Below are positions 1 to 7,981 of a DNA stretch of 64,000 nucleotides, in pieces; the stretch's first letter is position 1; each line of letters begins with the position of its first letter. Location: positions 1 through 64,000 of the forward strand of contig CAZOHT010000015.1 of NCBI GenBank assembly GCA_964579825.1. The letters run 5' to 3'. A program made the translations under genes and the position numbers. Source of the stretch: SPCO01 sp964579825. GTDB taxonomy: Bacteria > Chloroflexota > Limnocylindria > Limnocylindrales > CSP1-4. The notes below the pieces were generated by a model. The model was not told where the DNA came from and made no database searches. It was given only the letters and a program-made list of their open reading frames with translations.

Positions 1-73
1 GTATCCCGGGTTCATCGAGGGCGCCGTGCGTTCCGGCCAGGACGTTGCCGCTCGCCTGCGGCAGCAGGGCTGA
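1..73 (+). CDS. C-terminal end of a flavin amine-oxidase-like protein (partial)
   Basis: Only the last 23 codons are inside the window, ending at TGA 71-73. The visible residues include YPGFIEGAVRSGQDVAARL. This resembles the C-terminal FAD-contacting segment of flavin monoamine/amino-acid oxidases, whose usual form is G-x-(I/M)-E-G-A-x-x-S-G. The GTG of the next gene lies 3 nt after the stop, so the two are probably co-transcribed. The assignment rests on one short motif; other FAD oxidoreductases of the same fold are possible. Confidence 0.45.
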   Translation, partial: YPGFIEGAVRSGQDVAARLRQQG

Positions 74-76
74 GCG

Positions 77-1192
77 GTGACCGCGATCCGGGCCGCGGTG
101 TTCCGCGACTCGACCCGCCCCGTGGCGATCGAGTCCCTCGCGCTCTCCGACCCGCGGGCCGGCGAGGTGCGCGTGCGGATGACCGCGTCGGGCGTCTGCC
201 ACTCTGACCTGCACGTCCGCGACGGGGACTGGCCAAGGCCCGGTCCGATCGCGATGGGCCACGAGGGCGCGGGTGTCGTCGAGGCCGTCGGTCCGGGCGT
301 GACGGCGCTGGCGGTCGGGCAGGCGGTCGCCCTGTCCTGGCTTGTGCCGTGCGGCTCGTGCCGGGCGTGCGCAGGCGGACTGCCGTGGGCCTGCAGCGAC
401 TCCCCGTCGTTCCGCCACGCCATGCCGGACGGCGCCACGGTGTTCACGACGACCGACGACGCGCCCGAGTCCGTCCGGTCCTACTGCGGCATCGCGACGA
501 TGGCCGAGGCATCCGTCGTGCCGGTCGGGGCGGCGATCCCGCTCCCCGACGGCGTGGATCCGGGCGTGGCGGCCCTCATCGGATGTTGCGTGTCGACCGG
601 CGTCGGGGCCGTGCTCAAGACAGCCGCCGTGCCGGCCGGCGCGAGCGTGGCGGTCATCGGGCTCGGTGGTGTCGGCCTGTCGTGCGTCATGGGCGCCGTC
701 CTGGCCGAGGCGGGGCGGATCGTCGCCATCGATCGAGTCGCCTCGAAGGTCGACCTTGCCCGCTCCCTCGGTGCGACCGACGGCCTGCTGGCCAGCGACG
801 ACCGTGCCGCCACCATGGACGCGGTGCGCGACCTGACCGACGGCGGGCCGGACTTCGTGTTCGAGGCCATCGGACGCATCCCGACCGTGGAAATGGCCAT
901 CGAGTCGCTACCGATCGGCGGGACGGCCGTGCTGGTCGGGATGACGCCATTCATGTCACAGGCGTCGTTCCGCGTCTTCCCGTTCGTCGACGGCAGCCGT
1001 CGGATCCTGGGCTCCAACTACGGGTTCGCGGACCCGGCCGTGGACTTCCCGCGCTATGCCCAGCTCTTCCTGGATGGTCGCCTGCCGGTGGACCGCCTGA
1101 TCGACCGGCGCATCGCCCTGGATGCGCTCGAGCCCGCCTTCGACCGCCTGCGCGGCGGCGACGGCCTCCGCCAGGTGATCGTCTTCGACTGA
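77..1192 (+). CDS. Zinc-dependent alcohol dehydrogenase (MDR family)
   Basis: A 371-aa medium-chain dehydrogenase/reductase predicted to oxidise an alcohol with NAD(P)+ in the cytoplasm. Catalytic-zinc ligands are visible: Cys41 in GVCHSDLHV, His62-Glu63 in GHEGAG, and Cys170 in IGCCVSTG. Four structural-zinc cysteines sit at 92, 95, 98 and 106. The Rossmann loop GLGGVG is at 195-200 and is followed by an acidic residue (VAID), which favours NAD+. Length matches class III-like ADHs; the substrate cannot be read. The start is GTG, 3 nt after the amine-oxidase stop, so an oxidase followed by ADH could form a short catabolic unit. It is convergent with the next gene. Confidence 0.85.
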   Translation: MTAIRAAVFRDSTRPVAIESLALSDPRAGEVRVRMTASGVCHSDLHVRDGDWPRPGPIAMGHEGAGVVEAVGPGVTALAVGQAVALSWLVPCGSCRACAGGLPWACSDSPSFRHAMPDGATVFTTTDDAPESVRSYCGIATMAEASVVPVGAAIPLPDGVDPGVAALIGCCVSTGVGAVLKTAAVPAGASVAVIGLGGVGLSCVMGAVLAEAGRIVAIDRVASKVDLARSLGATDGLLASDDRAATMDAVRDLTDGGPDFVFEAIGRIPTVEMAIESLPIGGTAVLVGMTPFMSQASFRVFPFVDGSRRILGSNYGFADPAVDFPRYAQLFLDGRLPVDRLIDRRIALDALEPAFDRLRGGDGLRQVIVFD

Positions 1193-1344
1193 GCCCGGTC
1201 GCGGGGTGCCTCTCTCCGGCGCTCGATCGCGTCGCGCATCCCGCCGTCGACGAACCTGGCTCGCGGGATCTCGCCGAGCACGAACCAGGTTGCCGGGTGG
1301 CCGAGACGTGGGGACGCGTCGCCCGAGACCACCCGAGTGCCGGG

Positions 1345-2082
1345 TTACGGAGCGGCGGACCCCACCGGCGCCGGAGCCGGGTTGCCGTTGCGGAGCCGGC
1401 CGTCGGCAAGATTCGCCTCGAGGCGGGCCAGGATCCGGTCGGCGCGGGCCTGCTTGATCGTGCCGGCGGCGACCGCGGCATCCAGCGTCGCCTTGACCGG
1501 GGCAAGGGCGGCGGCAGTCACCGTCGCGTAGGGCACGCCCTGGTCCGCGGCGATCTGCTTGAGGTCCTTGCCGCTCTTGAGCGCGGCGCGGAGTTCGGCC
1601 GTGGTCATGCCAAGGGCCTTCGCGGCGGCATCGACGCCCTCACGCACGACGCCCGCGGCCGGGCGTGCCTGCCCGACCCGGTCGACGAACTTCGGGCAGC
1701 CGCCAAGCTGCGCGTCCTTCAGCCGCGCGGCCAGCCGATCCGCCTGGGCCTGCGTGATGTCACCGGCGGCGAGGGCCGCGGCGATGGTGGCGTCAGCGGC
1801 CTTGACGGCGGCCGGGCCCAGGGCGGATCGCTCGACGCCCAGGGCGGTCGCGTACGCGTCCAGGAACGACTCGCAGTACTTCCCAGCCGTAGCCGCAGCC
1901 ACGGCACCCTGCGGCGCCGCGGACGCCGCGACGACGGCCTGGGGATCGGCGCCATCCGGCGTCGAGGTGGCGCTCGACGCGGACGGCATGGTATTCGCGG
2001 CGACGGACCCGATGATGGTGCCGCCGATGACCGCGGCGACGATGAGGGCGGTGCCGAACCCGGCGATCCTGAGCGTGGACAT
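1345..2082 (-). CDS. Membrane-anchored Ala-rich protein of unknown function
   Basis: A 245-aa protein that I do not recognise by name. From ATG 2082 it has a short N-terminus, one hydrophobic segment (about residues 5-28, GFGTALIVAAVIGGTIIGSV) and then a soluble, Ala-rich helical region. Two internal units are alike: LAAGDITQAQADRLAARLKD and AVAAGTIKQARADRILARLE. Such helix-turn-helix-like repeats are common in small actinobacterial and chloroflexal exported proteins. An upstream in-frame extension to 2196 is open but Arg-rich and shadow-like; GGGGAA upstream of 2082 can serve as ribosome-binding site. The gene is divergent from the two-component system. It is probably secreted or membrane-tethered. 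Confidence 0.65.
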   Translation of the reverse strand: MSTLRIAGFGTALIVAAVIGGTIIGSVAANTMPSASSATSTPDGADPQAVVAASAAPQGAVAAATAGKYCESFLDAYATALGVERSALGPAAVKAADATIAAALAAGDITQAQADRLAARLKDAQLGGCPKFVDRVGQARPAAGVVREGVDAAAKALGMTTAELRAALKSGKDLKQIAADQGVPYATVTAAALAPVKATLDAAVAAGTIKQARADRILARLEANLADGRLRNGNPAPAPVGSAAP

Positions 2083-2218
2083 CGTGTGGTTCCCCAGCCT
2101 GATGGATGGTCGGCGACCCGAGCCGGGCCGCATCGATGTGCCCAGACTCGCCGACCGCCGTGAAGAACGTGTGTGGCGCCGCAGGGTCCTCTTCACGACT
2201 CCTTGACACGGCTCCGGC

Positions 2219-2224
2219 TAGGAT
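2219..2224 (+). promoter_or_regulatory. -10-like TAGGAT box before the response regulator
   Basis: TAGGAT ends 7 nt before ATG 2232, which would put the transcript start at or next to the start codon. A perfect TTGACA lies at 2203-2208, but only 10 bp away, too close for a normal -35. No Shine-Dalgarno is visible. It belongs to the leaderless pattern described in the findings. Confidence 0.35.
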
Positions 2225-2231
2225 GCCCCGG

Positions 2232-3053
2232 ATGAGCGCGCCTGCCCGCATCCTCGTGGTCGAGGACGAACCACGTCTCGGCGAACTCCTGCGGCTCTAC
2301 CTCGAGCGCGACGGCTACGCGGTCACGGTCGTGCGCGACGGTCGCTCGGCGATCGACGAGGTGGACACCCAGCCCGTGGACCTCGTCGTGCTGGACCTGA
2401 TGCTCCCAGGCGTCGGCGGCGAGGCGGTGCTCGCGGCCATCCGCGATCGCGGCGACACGCCGGTCCTCATCGCGTCGGCCAAGCGCAGCGACCAGGAACG
2501 GATCGCGGGCCTGCGCATGGGCGCCGACGATTACCTCGCCAAGCCGTACAACCCGCACGAGTTGACCGCCAGGGTGGCCGCGGTCCTGCGCCGAAGCCGG
2601 GGTCCCGCCGGTGGCCCCATCGGAGGCGGGCTCTCCACCGCCGCGGACGGCCCCGACGTCAACGAGGACGCGCTCTCGTTCGATGCTGGACGCCTCGTCG
2701 TCGAGCCGGGCAGCCGCCGGTATCGACTCCGAGCGAGCGCCGGCGCCACCGCCGCCGACACCGACGCCACCGCCACCGCCGGCACCGACACCGCCGCCCT
2801 CACGGAAGGTCGCCTGACGCCTGGCGAGCTCGGGCTGCTCAGCGCCCTGACCCGTCGGCCCGGCGCCGTCCTCACCCGCGACCAGCTCCTGAGCGCCGTC
2901 ACGCGGCGGCCCGACGAGGTCTACGACCGGGTCGTCGACGTCCACGTCGCGAACCTGCGGCGGAAACTGGGCGACGATGCTGCCGACCCATGGTTGATCG
3001 AGACGATCCCGCAGACGGGCTACCGGCTGGTGGCGACGCTGGATCCCGCGTGA
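2232..3053 (+). CDS. OmpR/PhoB-family response regulator
   Basis: A 273-aa transcription factor of a two-component system. The receiver domain (residues 5-118) has acidic pocket Glu11-Asp12, phospho-acceptor Asp55 in VVLDLMLPG, and Lys104 in YLAKP. The winged-helix DNA-binding domain (about 148-270) ends with DVHVANLRRKLGD and IETIPQTGYRL, typical of the transcription-activation loop and wing. Odd feature: residues about 167-193 form an Ala/Thr/Asp-rich stretch, where relatives have only a short turn. It ends in a GTGA overlap with the kinase gene. ATG 2232 was chosen because the receiver begins five residues later; ATG 2223 is an alternative. Confidence 0.93.
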   Translation: MSAPARILVVEDEPRLGELLRLYLERDGYAVTVVRDGRSAIDEVDTQPVDLVVLDLMLPGVGGEAVLAAIRDRGDTPVLIASAKRSDQERIAGLRMGADDYLAKPYNPHELTARVAAVLRRSRGPAGGPIGGGLSTAADGPDVNEDALSFDAGRLVVEPGSRRYRLRASAGATAADTDATATAGTDTAALTEGRLTPGELGLLSALTRRPGAVLTRDQLLSAVTRRPDEVYDRVVDVHVANLRRKLGDDAADPWLIETIPQTGYRLVATLDPA

Positions 3054-4408
3054 GTCGGCCGGCCCATCGGTCGCTGGCGTGGCGTCTCGGACTGCTGCTC
3101 GGTATCGCCGTGGTCACGGTCCTCCTGCTCGTCGGCATCGTCGTGAACCGGGTCGTCAGTGACCGCTACGAGACCCTCCTGACGAACCAGCAGCAGCAGC
3201 GCCTCGATGACGCGGCCGAGACCCTCGCCGATCGGATGGGCCGGAACGTGGCGAATGCCCGGATCCAGGCGATCGCCCTGCGGCTCGCCAACAACCTGGG
3301 CGGGGAGATCCGGATCATGTCGGTGGACGGCACGACCCTCGCCGCCTACGGCAAGGTCCCGGCGGGCGACACGGCCGCCTACAGCTCCCCGATCGTGGTG
3401 GACGGGGCGGTCGTCGCCACGCTGGAAGCGACGCTGCCCAGTCGGGCCGCGGACCGCGCGTTCCTGCCGCTGTTCAACGTGACCCTCATCGTGGCCGGCA
3501 TCGTCAGCGTGCTCGGGATCGTGCTCGTGTCCGCGTCGATCGCGGCTCGCCTGACCCGTCCGTTGCGCGACGTGGCTTCCGCGGCTCGCCGGCTGGAGGC
3601 CGGCGACTCCAGCGCCCGGGCGACCGGCGGCGACGACCTCGAGTCGAGTGAGCTCGCCGACGCGTTCAATTCGATGGCCGATCGGCTCGAGCGCTCCGAG
3701 ATGCTCCGACGCCGGGCCGCGAGCGACATCGCCCACGACCTCGCCACCCCGGCCACGGTCCTCGAGTCGCAGCTCCAGGCGATGATCGATGGTGTCGTGC
3801 CGACGGACCTCGCGGGCCTCGAGGCCGCTCGCTCGGCCGCGGCCGCGCTCGGGGGCGTCGTGGCCGACATCGACGACCTCGCTCGGGCCGAGGCGGCTCC
3901 GTTGCAGGCGAAGCCGGAGGCGGTCGATGTCGCGACGATGATCGCCGAGATCGGGCTCGCGCTCGACGGCATCCGACGCGGCCGGGATGTCCGCCTCGTC
4001 CTGGTGGCTCCAGACGGGATCGTGGCATGGGCGGATCCGGGGCACCTCGCCCGGGCGCTCCGCAACGTGGTCGCCAACGCGCTGGGCCACGGTCCCGCGG
4101 GCAGCACGGTGACCGTGACCGCCTCGGCGGACGCCGGGGTCGTCGCCGTGCGCGTCACGGACCAGGGTCCTGGCATCGCCGAAGCGGACCTGCCCCACGT
4201 CTTCGAACGCTTCTATCGGGCCGACACGGCGCGCGCCACGGATCCCGTCACGGGTCGCCCGACCGGCCTCGGCCTGGGCCTCACGATCGCGCGTGAGCTG
4301 CTGGCCGCCAGTGGCGGACGGATCGTCGTGGAGCGGACCGGTCCGGACGGCACCACCTTCCTGGTGGAGGTGCCGGAGGCTCAGCGGAAGAGCATCCCCC
4401 GCACGTAG
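3050..4408 (+). CDS. Sensor histidine kinase (HAMP, HisKA, HATPase)
   Basis: A 452-aa membrane kinase partner of the preceding regulator, starting at GTG 3050 in a GTGA overlap. TM1 is about 12-36 and an extracytoplasmic sensor of about 100 residues follows; TM2 is about 139-164, then HAMP. The phospho-acceptor His229 lies in DIAHDLATP, a variant of the usual HELRTP. The ATPase has the N box (RNVVANALGHG), G1 (TDQGPGIAE), F box (FERFYR) and G2 (GLGLGLTIA). The signal is unknown. The last 28 nt overlap the 3' end of the convergent dehydrogenase gene. Confidence 0.93.
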   Translation: MSRPAHRSLAWRLGLLLGIAVVTVLLLVGIVVNRVVSDRYETLLTNQQQQRLDDAAETLADRMGRNVANARIQAIALRLANNLGGEIRIMSVDGTTLAAYGKVPAGDTAAYSSPIVVDGAVVATLEATLPSRAADRAFLPLFNVTLIVAGIVSVLGIVLVSASIAARLTRPLRDVASAARRLEAGDSSARATGGDDLESSELADAFNSMADRLERSEMLRRRAASDIAHDLATPATVLESQLQAMIDGVVPTDLAGLEAARSAAAALGGVVADIDDLARAEAAPLQAKPEAVDVATMIAEIGLALDGIRRGRDVRLVLVAPDGIVAWADPGHLARALRNVVANALGHGPAGSTVTVTASADAGVVAVRVTDQGPGIAEADLPHVFERFYRADTARATDPVTGRPTGLGLGLTIARELLAASGGRIVVERTGPDGTTFLVEVPEAQRKSIPRT

Positions 4409-7400
4409 ACCTTGTCCGGCGTCAGGCCGGTGGGGATGAACGTGGCACTGAACGTGGTGCTCTTGAGGGCCCCCAGCGTCGTGGTCCCCACGCTCGCCCG
4501 GGTCGCGTCCAGGATGTTGCCTCGGGCGTCATACAGGCTGACCGCGACCCACAGGGTCGTGACGGTCGACGCGTAGCGGTTCTTCACGGTCCCCGCGACC
4601 TGCCAGTGCCCGCCACCATCGGGGCCGTTGGTCGTCGTCGTGGGCGTCGGCGCCCCGATCGACCGTTTGGTCGCCGCCGAGCTGACGCTGAACGTGGCGT
4701 GGTGGAACCCGGCCGGCAGCGAGCCGACGATCCGGAACGGCGCCCGGCTGGCCGGCACCATGTAGGTGAGGTCCGCGTAGGCGGTCCGCGTCGCGAGCAG
4801 CACGTTCGAGGCGTTGTAGAGCTTGGCCGTGACCTTGACCGACCCGACCGTCTTCGACGTGTTGTTGTAGAGCTCGCCGACCAGGCGCAACGTGCCGCCT
4901 TCGATCCGGTTGATCGACGACATGACGTGGACCGAGCTGAGCATCTTGCGGATCAGGACGAGGTGCGGCGGCGTGGAGCCCGTGCCGCTGCCCGTGAGCC
5001 GCACGGCGTAGGTCCCGGCCGGAAGGCTCCGGATGATCTCCTCGGCACCGTTGCCGGCCCGATCCGAGGTCTGGAGCAGGGTCGAGCAGTTCTGGTACAG
5101 GTAGAGCTTGCCGCCCGTGGTCAGGTCACCGAGCGCGAGCCGCATCCGGGTCGTGCCGGTCAGCTTGAATCGATACCAATCGGAGTCGTTCGTCTTCGAG
5201 AACGAGCCGAAGGTCCACGCGCCGGCCGGATTCGTGGCGGCCGGCGAGCCGGCACAGGTATCGGACCGATCGACCGTGCTCGTGAGCGTGTAGACCGCGG
5301 TCACGTTCGTCGCGCCCTGCACGACCGGGACCGGGTGGGTCAGCTCCGTGCTGCCGTCATCCGACCAGTGGTCGAACGTGTAGATCCCCTCGCCGACGGT
5401 GCCGGTCGCCGGGGCGGTGACGCTGATCGTCGAACCGACGATGCCCGTCGTCGCCGGCACGGTGATCGGGATCCCGACCGGGCTGCTGACGGCCGACACG
5501 GTCCCGGACTTCGGGTAGATCTCGACCAGGTCGCTCGCCGTGAGACCACGCGAGTCGGTCACGGTGACCCGCAACCGGACGTGCGATGGGTACTCGTGGT
5601 CGGGCCCGTCGATGGTGCCGGACTTCACGCCAGATGCCTCGGTGATGATGTGGGTGTGGCAGTCCGACGGGCAGTGCTGCATGTCGATCGACCACTCGAA
5701 CGCGGACGCGGGCAACGTCCCGTCCTGGGGGTCCGTGCCGGTCGCAGAGAAGGCGATCGTCTGGCCGACCTGCCAGGTCAGGGACGACGCCGGGGTGTCG
5801 ATGGTCACGCTGGGCGGCGAATTGCCGGGCGAGATGGTCCGGGTCGTCGTCCCGCTCACGCTGGCCGTGTTCGTGACCCGGAGGCCGACGACGACGTCGA
5901 CGCTCGCGGCGTAGGACTGCGAGGTCGTGACGCCGGTGGCGTCGTCGTACTGGCCGTCGCCGTCCAGGTCCCAGGCGTACGTCAGCGGGAGGCCGTTGCT
6001 GTCGCTCGAGGCGCTCGCGTTGAACGTGACGTCGAGCGGTGTGGCGCCGTAGCTCGGGGTGGCCGTGAACGACGCCACCGGCGGCACGTTCGTCCCGTAG
6101 TAGTGGACCCGGCGCACGTCGCCAAGATCGTAGTCCGCGTAGATCAGGTCACCGGTGGGGCTGACCGTCAGGAAGACCGCGCCACCGTCGAGCAGCGGAT
6201 CGGTGCCCGGCCGGTCCAGGTTCGCGAACAGCGATCGGCTGGCGAAGTTCGGGTTGCCACCGGTGCCGGCCGGCGCGAACCAGATGCAGCCGCGGGTGTA
6301 GTCCGTGAAGAACAGGCCGTTGTCGTAGCTCGGCGGATATGGGCTGGACGCGGGCAGGAACGCGAGGCCGGCGATGGCCGAACTGCCGGTCCCGCAGCCG
6401 TCGCCGGTCACCATGGTCGCCGAGTGCGCGTACGTGAAGGCCGGAGCCGTGACGCTGGCGGCCGACAGGCTGTCGCACAGATCCAGGCCCAGGTTGTCGT
6501 AGAACGCGAGCACGCCGTTGCCTTCGTAGCATGGCCAGCCGAAGTTCAACGGTGCGGCCGTTGGATCGGGGACGCGGTCGATCTCCTCCCAGGTGAGGAA
6601 CCCGACGTCACCGACCCACACGTCATCGGTGCCGGGCTTGATCGTGAACCGATACGGATTTCGCAGGCCGTAGGCGATGATCTTGCGGGCGTTGGCGCTG
6701 CTACTGCCGATGTTGCCGTTCGTCGGCCAGGCCGCACCCGTGTCCGGATCGACGCGCAGGATGGCGCCGTTGAGGCCGGTCGGGTCGCCCGTCGTCCGGA
6801 TGTCCTGGCTGCGCAAGGCGCCACCCTCGGCCGTCGGTGGGGTCGGGCTGCTGCCGCCCGGATCTCCGCACGGATTGACCGGCGTCGGGGTGCCGATCAG
6901 GGTCCCACCGAGCTGACCGTAGTCCGGCGTGCCGCTGTTGAAGCTGGCGCCGTCGCCGGCCGACACGTACAGGGCGCCTTCCGGACCGAACATCAGACTG
7001 CCCATCGAGTGGCTCGGGAACTGCTGGCACCAGTCCTCGATGAGGACGTCCTCGCCGCCGCTCATCACGCCGCCGGCCGAGGTCAACTTCGACAGCCGCC
7101 CGGAGATGACGCAGCCGTCGGTGGTCCCGGCCGGAGGGTTCGTGCAGCGATCTGTGTACGGATTGACCGCATCGGACGGCCAGCGCGGCGCCGCGGCGCC
7201 GCTGCCCAGGATGTGGTTGTAGGCGTACAGGACGTATACGTACGGGCGTCCGGTCGAATAGCCCGGGTCCACCGCCAGCCCCATCATCCCGCGGTCCCAG
7301 TAGTTGTGGACGTTGACGTTGAGGTCGGCGAAGAGCGTGGGCGTCGTATCGGTCAGGCTGTCGTAGCGCTGGATCGTCCCGCGCTTCTCGGCGACGAAGA

Positions 7401-7584
7401 CGTGGCCATTCGGGGCGAAGGCGACGGCCATCGGGTGGTCCAGGCCGGTGAAGACGGCCTCGTCCGCGAATCCGGCGGGTACGGATGCACCGACCGCCGC
7501 GACCGGGGTCGCACTGACGGGCAGGAGGGTGGCGACGATGAGGAACGCCCCGATGAGCGAGAGGGGGCGCCGTGAGCGGTGCAT
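4381..7584 (-). CDS. Secreted glucose/sorbosone dehydrogenase-like protein with PKD, PPC and FxLYD-like modules
   Basis: A 1067-aa exported multidomain protein. Residues 1-31 form a signal peptide (basic start, hydrophobic core, VAAVGA cleavage-like end). About 35-480 is a six-bladed GSDH propeller, opening with LDHPMAVAFAPNGHVFVAEK; related enzymes oxidise aldoses with PQQ. Then come a PKD domain (PPVASFTATPSYGATPLDVTF), a second Ig-like domain with a CPSDC pair, a PPC-type domain (DSDWYRFKLTGT) and one or two C-terminal FxLYD-like modules (LRLVGELYNNTS). The modules suggest polysaccharide binding outside the cell. ATG 7584 is preferred over an upstream in-frame codon because it starts the signal peptide. 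Whether PQQ is bound is not shown. Confidence 0.85.
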   Translation of the reverse strand: MHRSRRPLSLIGAFLIVATLLPVSATPVAAVGASVPAGFADEAVFTGLDHPMAVAFAPNGHVFVAEKRGTIQRYDSLTDTTPTLFADLNVNVHNYWDRGMMGLAVDPGYSTGRPYVYVLYAYNHILGSGAAAPRWPSDAVNPYTDRCTNPPAGTTDGCVISGRLSKLTSAGGVMSGGEDVLIEDWCQQFPSHSMGSLMFGPEGALYVSAGDGASFNSGTPDYGQLGGTLIGTPTPVNPCGDPGGSSPTPPTAEGGALRSQDIRTTGDPTGLNGAILRVDPDTGAAWPTNGNIGSSSANARKIIAYGLRNPYRFTIKPGTDDVWVGDVGFLTWEEIDRVPDPTAAPLNFGWPCYEGNGVLAFYDNLGLDLCDSLSAASVTAPAFTYAHSATMVTGDGCGTGSSAIAGLAFLPASSPYPPSYDNGLFFTDYTRGCIWFAPAGTGGNPNFASRSLFANLDRPGTDPLLDGGAVFLTVSPTGDLIYADYDLGDVRRVHYYGTNVPPVASFTATPSYGATPLDVTFNASASSDSNGLPLTYAWDLDGDGQYDDATGVTTSQSYAASVDVVVGLRVTNTASVSGTTTRTISPGNSPPSVTIDTPASSLTWQVGQTIAFSATGTDPQDGTLPASAFEWSIDMQHCPSDCHTHIITEASGVKSGTIDGPDHEYPSHVRLRVTVTDSRGLTASDLVEIYPKSGTVSAVSSPVGIPITVPATTGIVGSTISVTAPATGTVGEGIYTFDHWSDDGSTELTHPVPVVQGATNVTAVYTLTSTVDRSDTCAGSPAATNPAGAWTFGSFSKTNDSDWYRFKLTGTTRMRLALGDLTTGGKLYLYQNCSTLLQTSDRAGNGAEEIIRSLPAGTYAVRLTGSGTGSTPPHLVLIRKMLSSVHVMSSINRIEGGTLRLVGELYNNTSKTVGSVKVTAKLYNASNVLLATRTAYADLTYMVPASRAPFRIVGSLPAGFHHATFSVSSAATKRSIGAPTPTTTTNGPDGGGHWQVAGTVKNRYASTVTTLWVAVSLYDARGNILDATRASVGTTTLGALKSTTFSATFIPTGLTPDKVYVRGMLFR

Positions 7585-7981
7585 CAGACGATCAGATTCC
7601 CCGAGGATGAGTACATCGGTACCATCGGGCACGGGACGAAATCCGTCAACGAGCCCACCCCGGAAGCGTTGCCGCCCGGAACCGGACGAGGCTGTGGGCG
7701 CGGCAGCGAGCCGCCGGCGGGTCCTGTCGCATGGGATATCGACGCCATCACTACCAGGGTGGCTGGATCGGCGCTACGCGGGACTTGAGGGCTCGTCGAA
7801 TGCCACGCCGAGCGTGGCCGGGTTCGCATGGTGCCGTGTCAGCCACGGCGTATGGGCGCGCTTCCCCTGCTCGTAGCGATGGCATCGATCTGGCGGGGGT
7901 GAAGCCGAGGCGCGAGGGGCCGCGACGACCCGGTGAAGCCGAGGCGCGAGGGTCCGCGGACGGCCGCGCGCGACGTGTCCC
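7585..7981. other. 397-bp non-coding interval
   Basis: It lies upstream of the secreted dehydrogenase (minus) and downstream of ppdK (minus). I see no convincing gene, RNA or promoter. The only structure is a 21-bp direct repeat near its right end, listed separately. Open frames here have shadow-like composition. Confidence 0.6.
7898..7952. repeat. 21-bp direct repeat, 34-bp period, just downstream of ppdK
   Basis: GGTGAAGCCGAGGCGCGAGGG occurs perfectly at 7898-7918 and again at 7932-7952. The 13 bp between the copies differ from the repeat. The second copy ends 29 bp before the ppdK stop. It could be a recent slippage duplication or a pair of protein sites; nothing else supports a function. 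Confidence 0.75.

Noticed and set aside
1193..1332. A small minus-strand frame after the ADH gene, containing a protein-like stretch (HPATWFVLGEIPRARFVDGG)
   Set aside because: The stretch looks natural, but the frame runs on into antisense of the ADH gene and I recognise no family. It might be a gene remnant, but the evidence is too thin.
2203..2224. TTGACA followed by TAGGAT as a complete promoter
   Set aside because: Spacing is only 10 bp; sigma-70 promoters need 16-19. Only the TAGGAT box is kept, as a leaderless-type -10.
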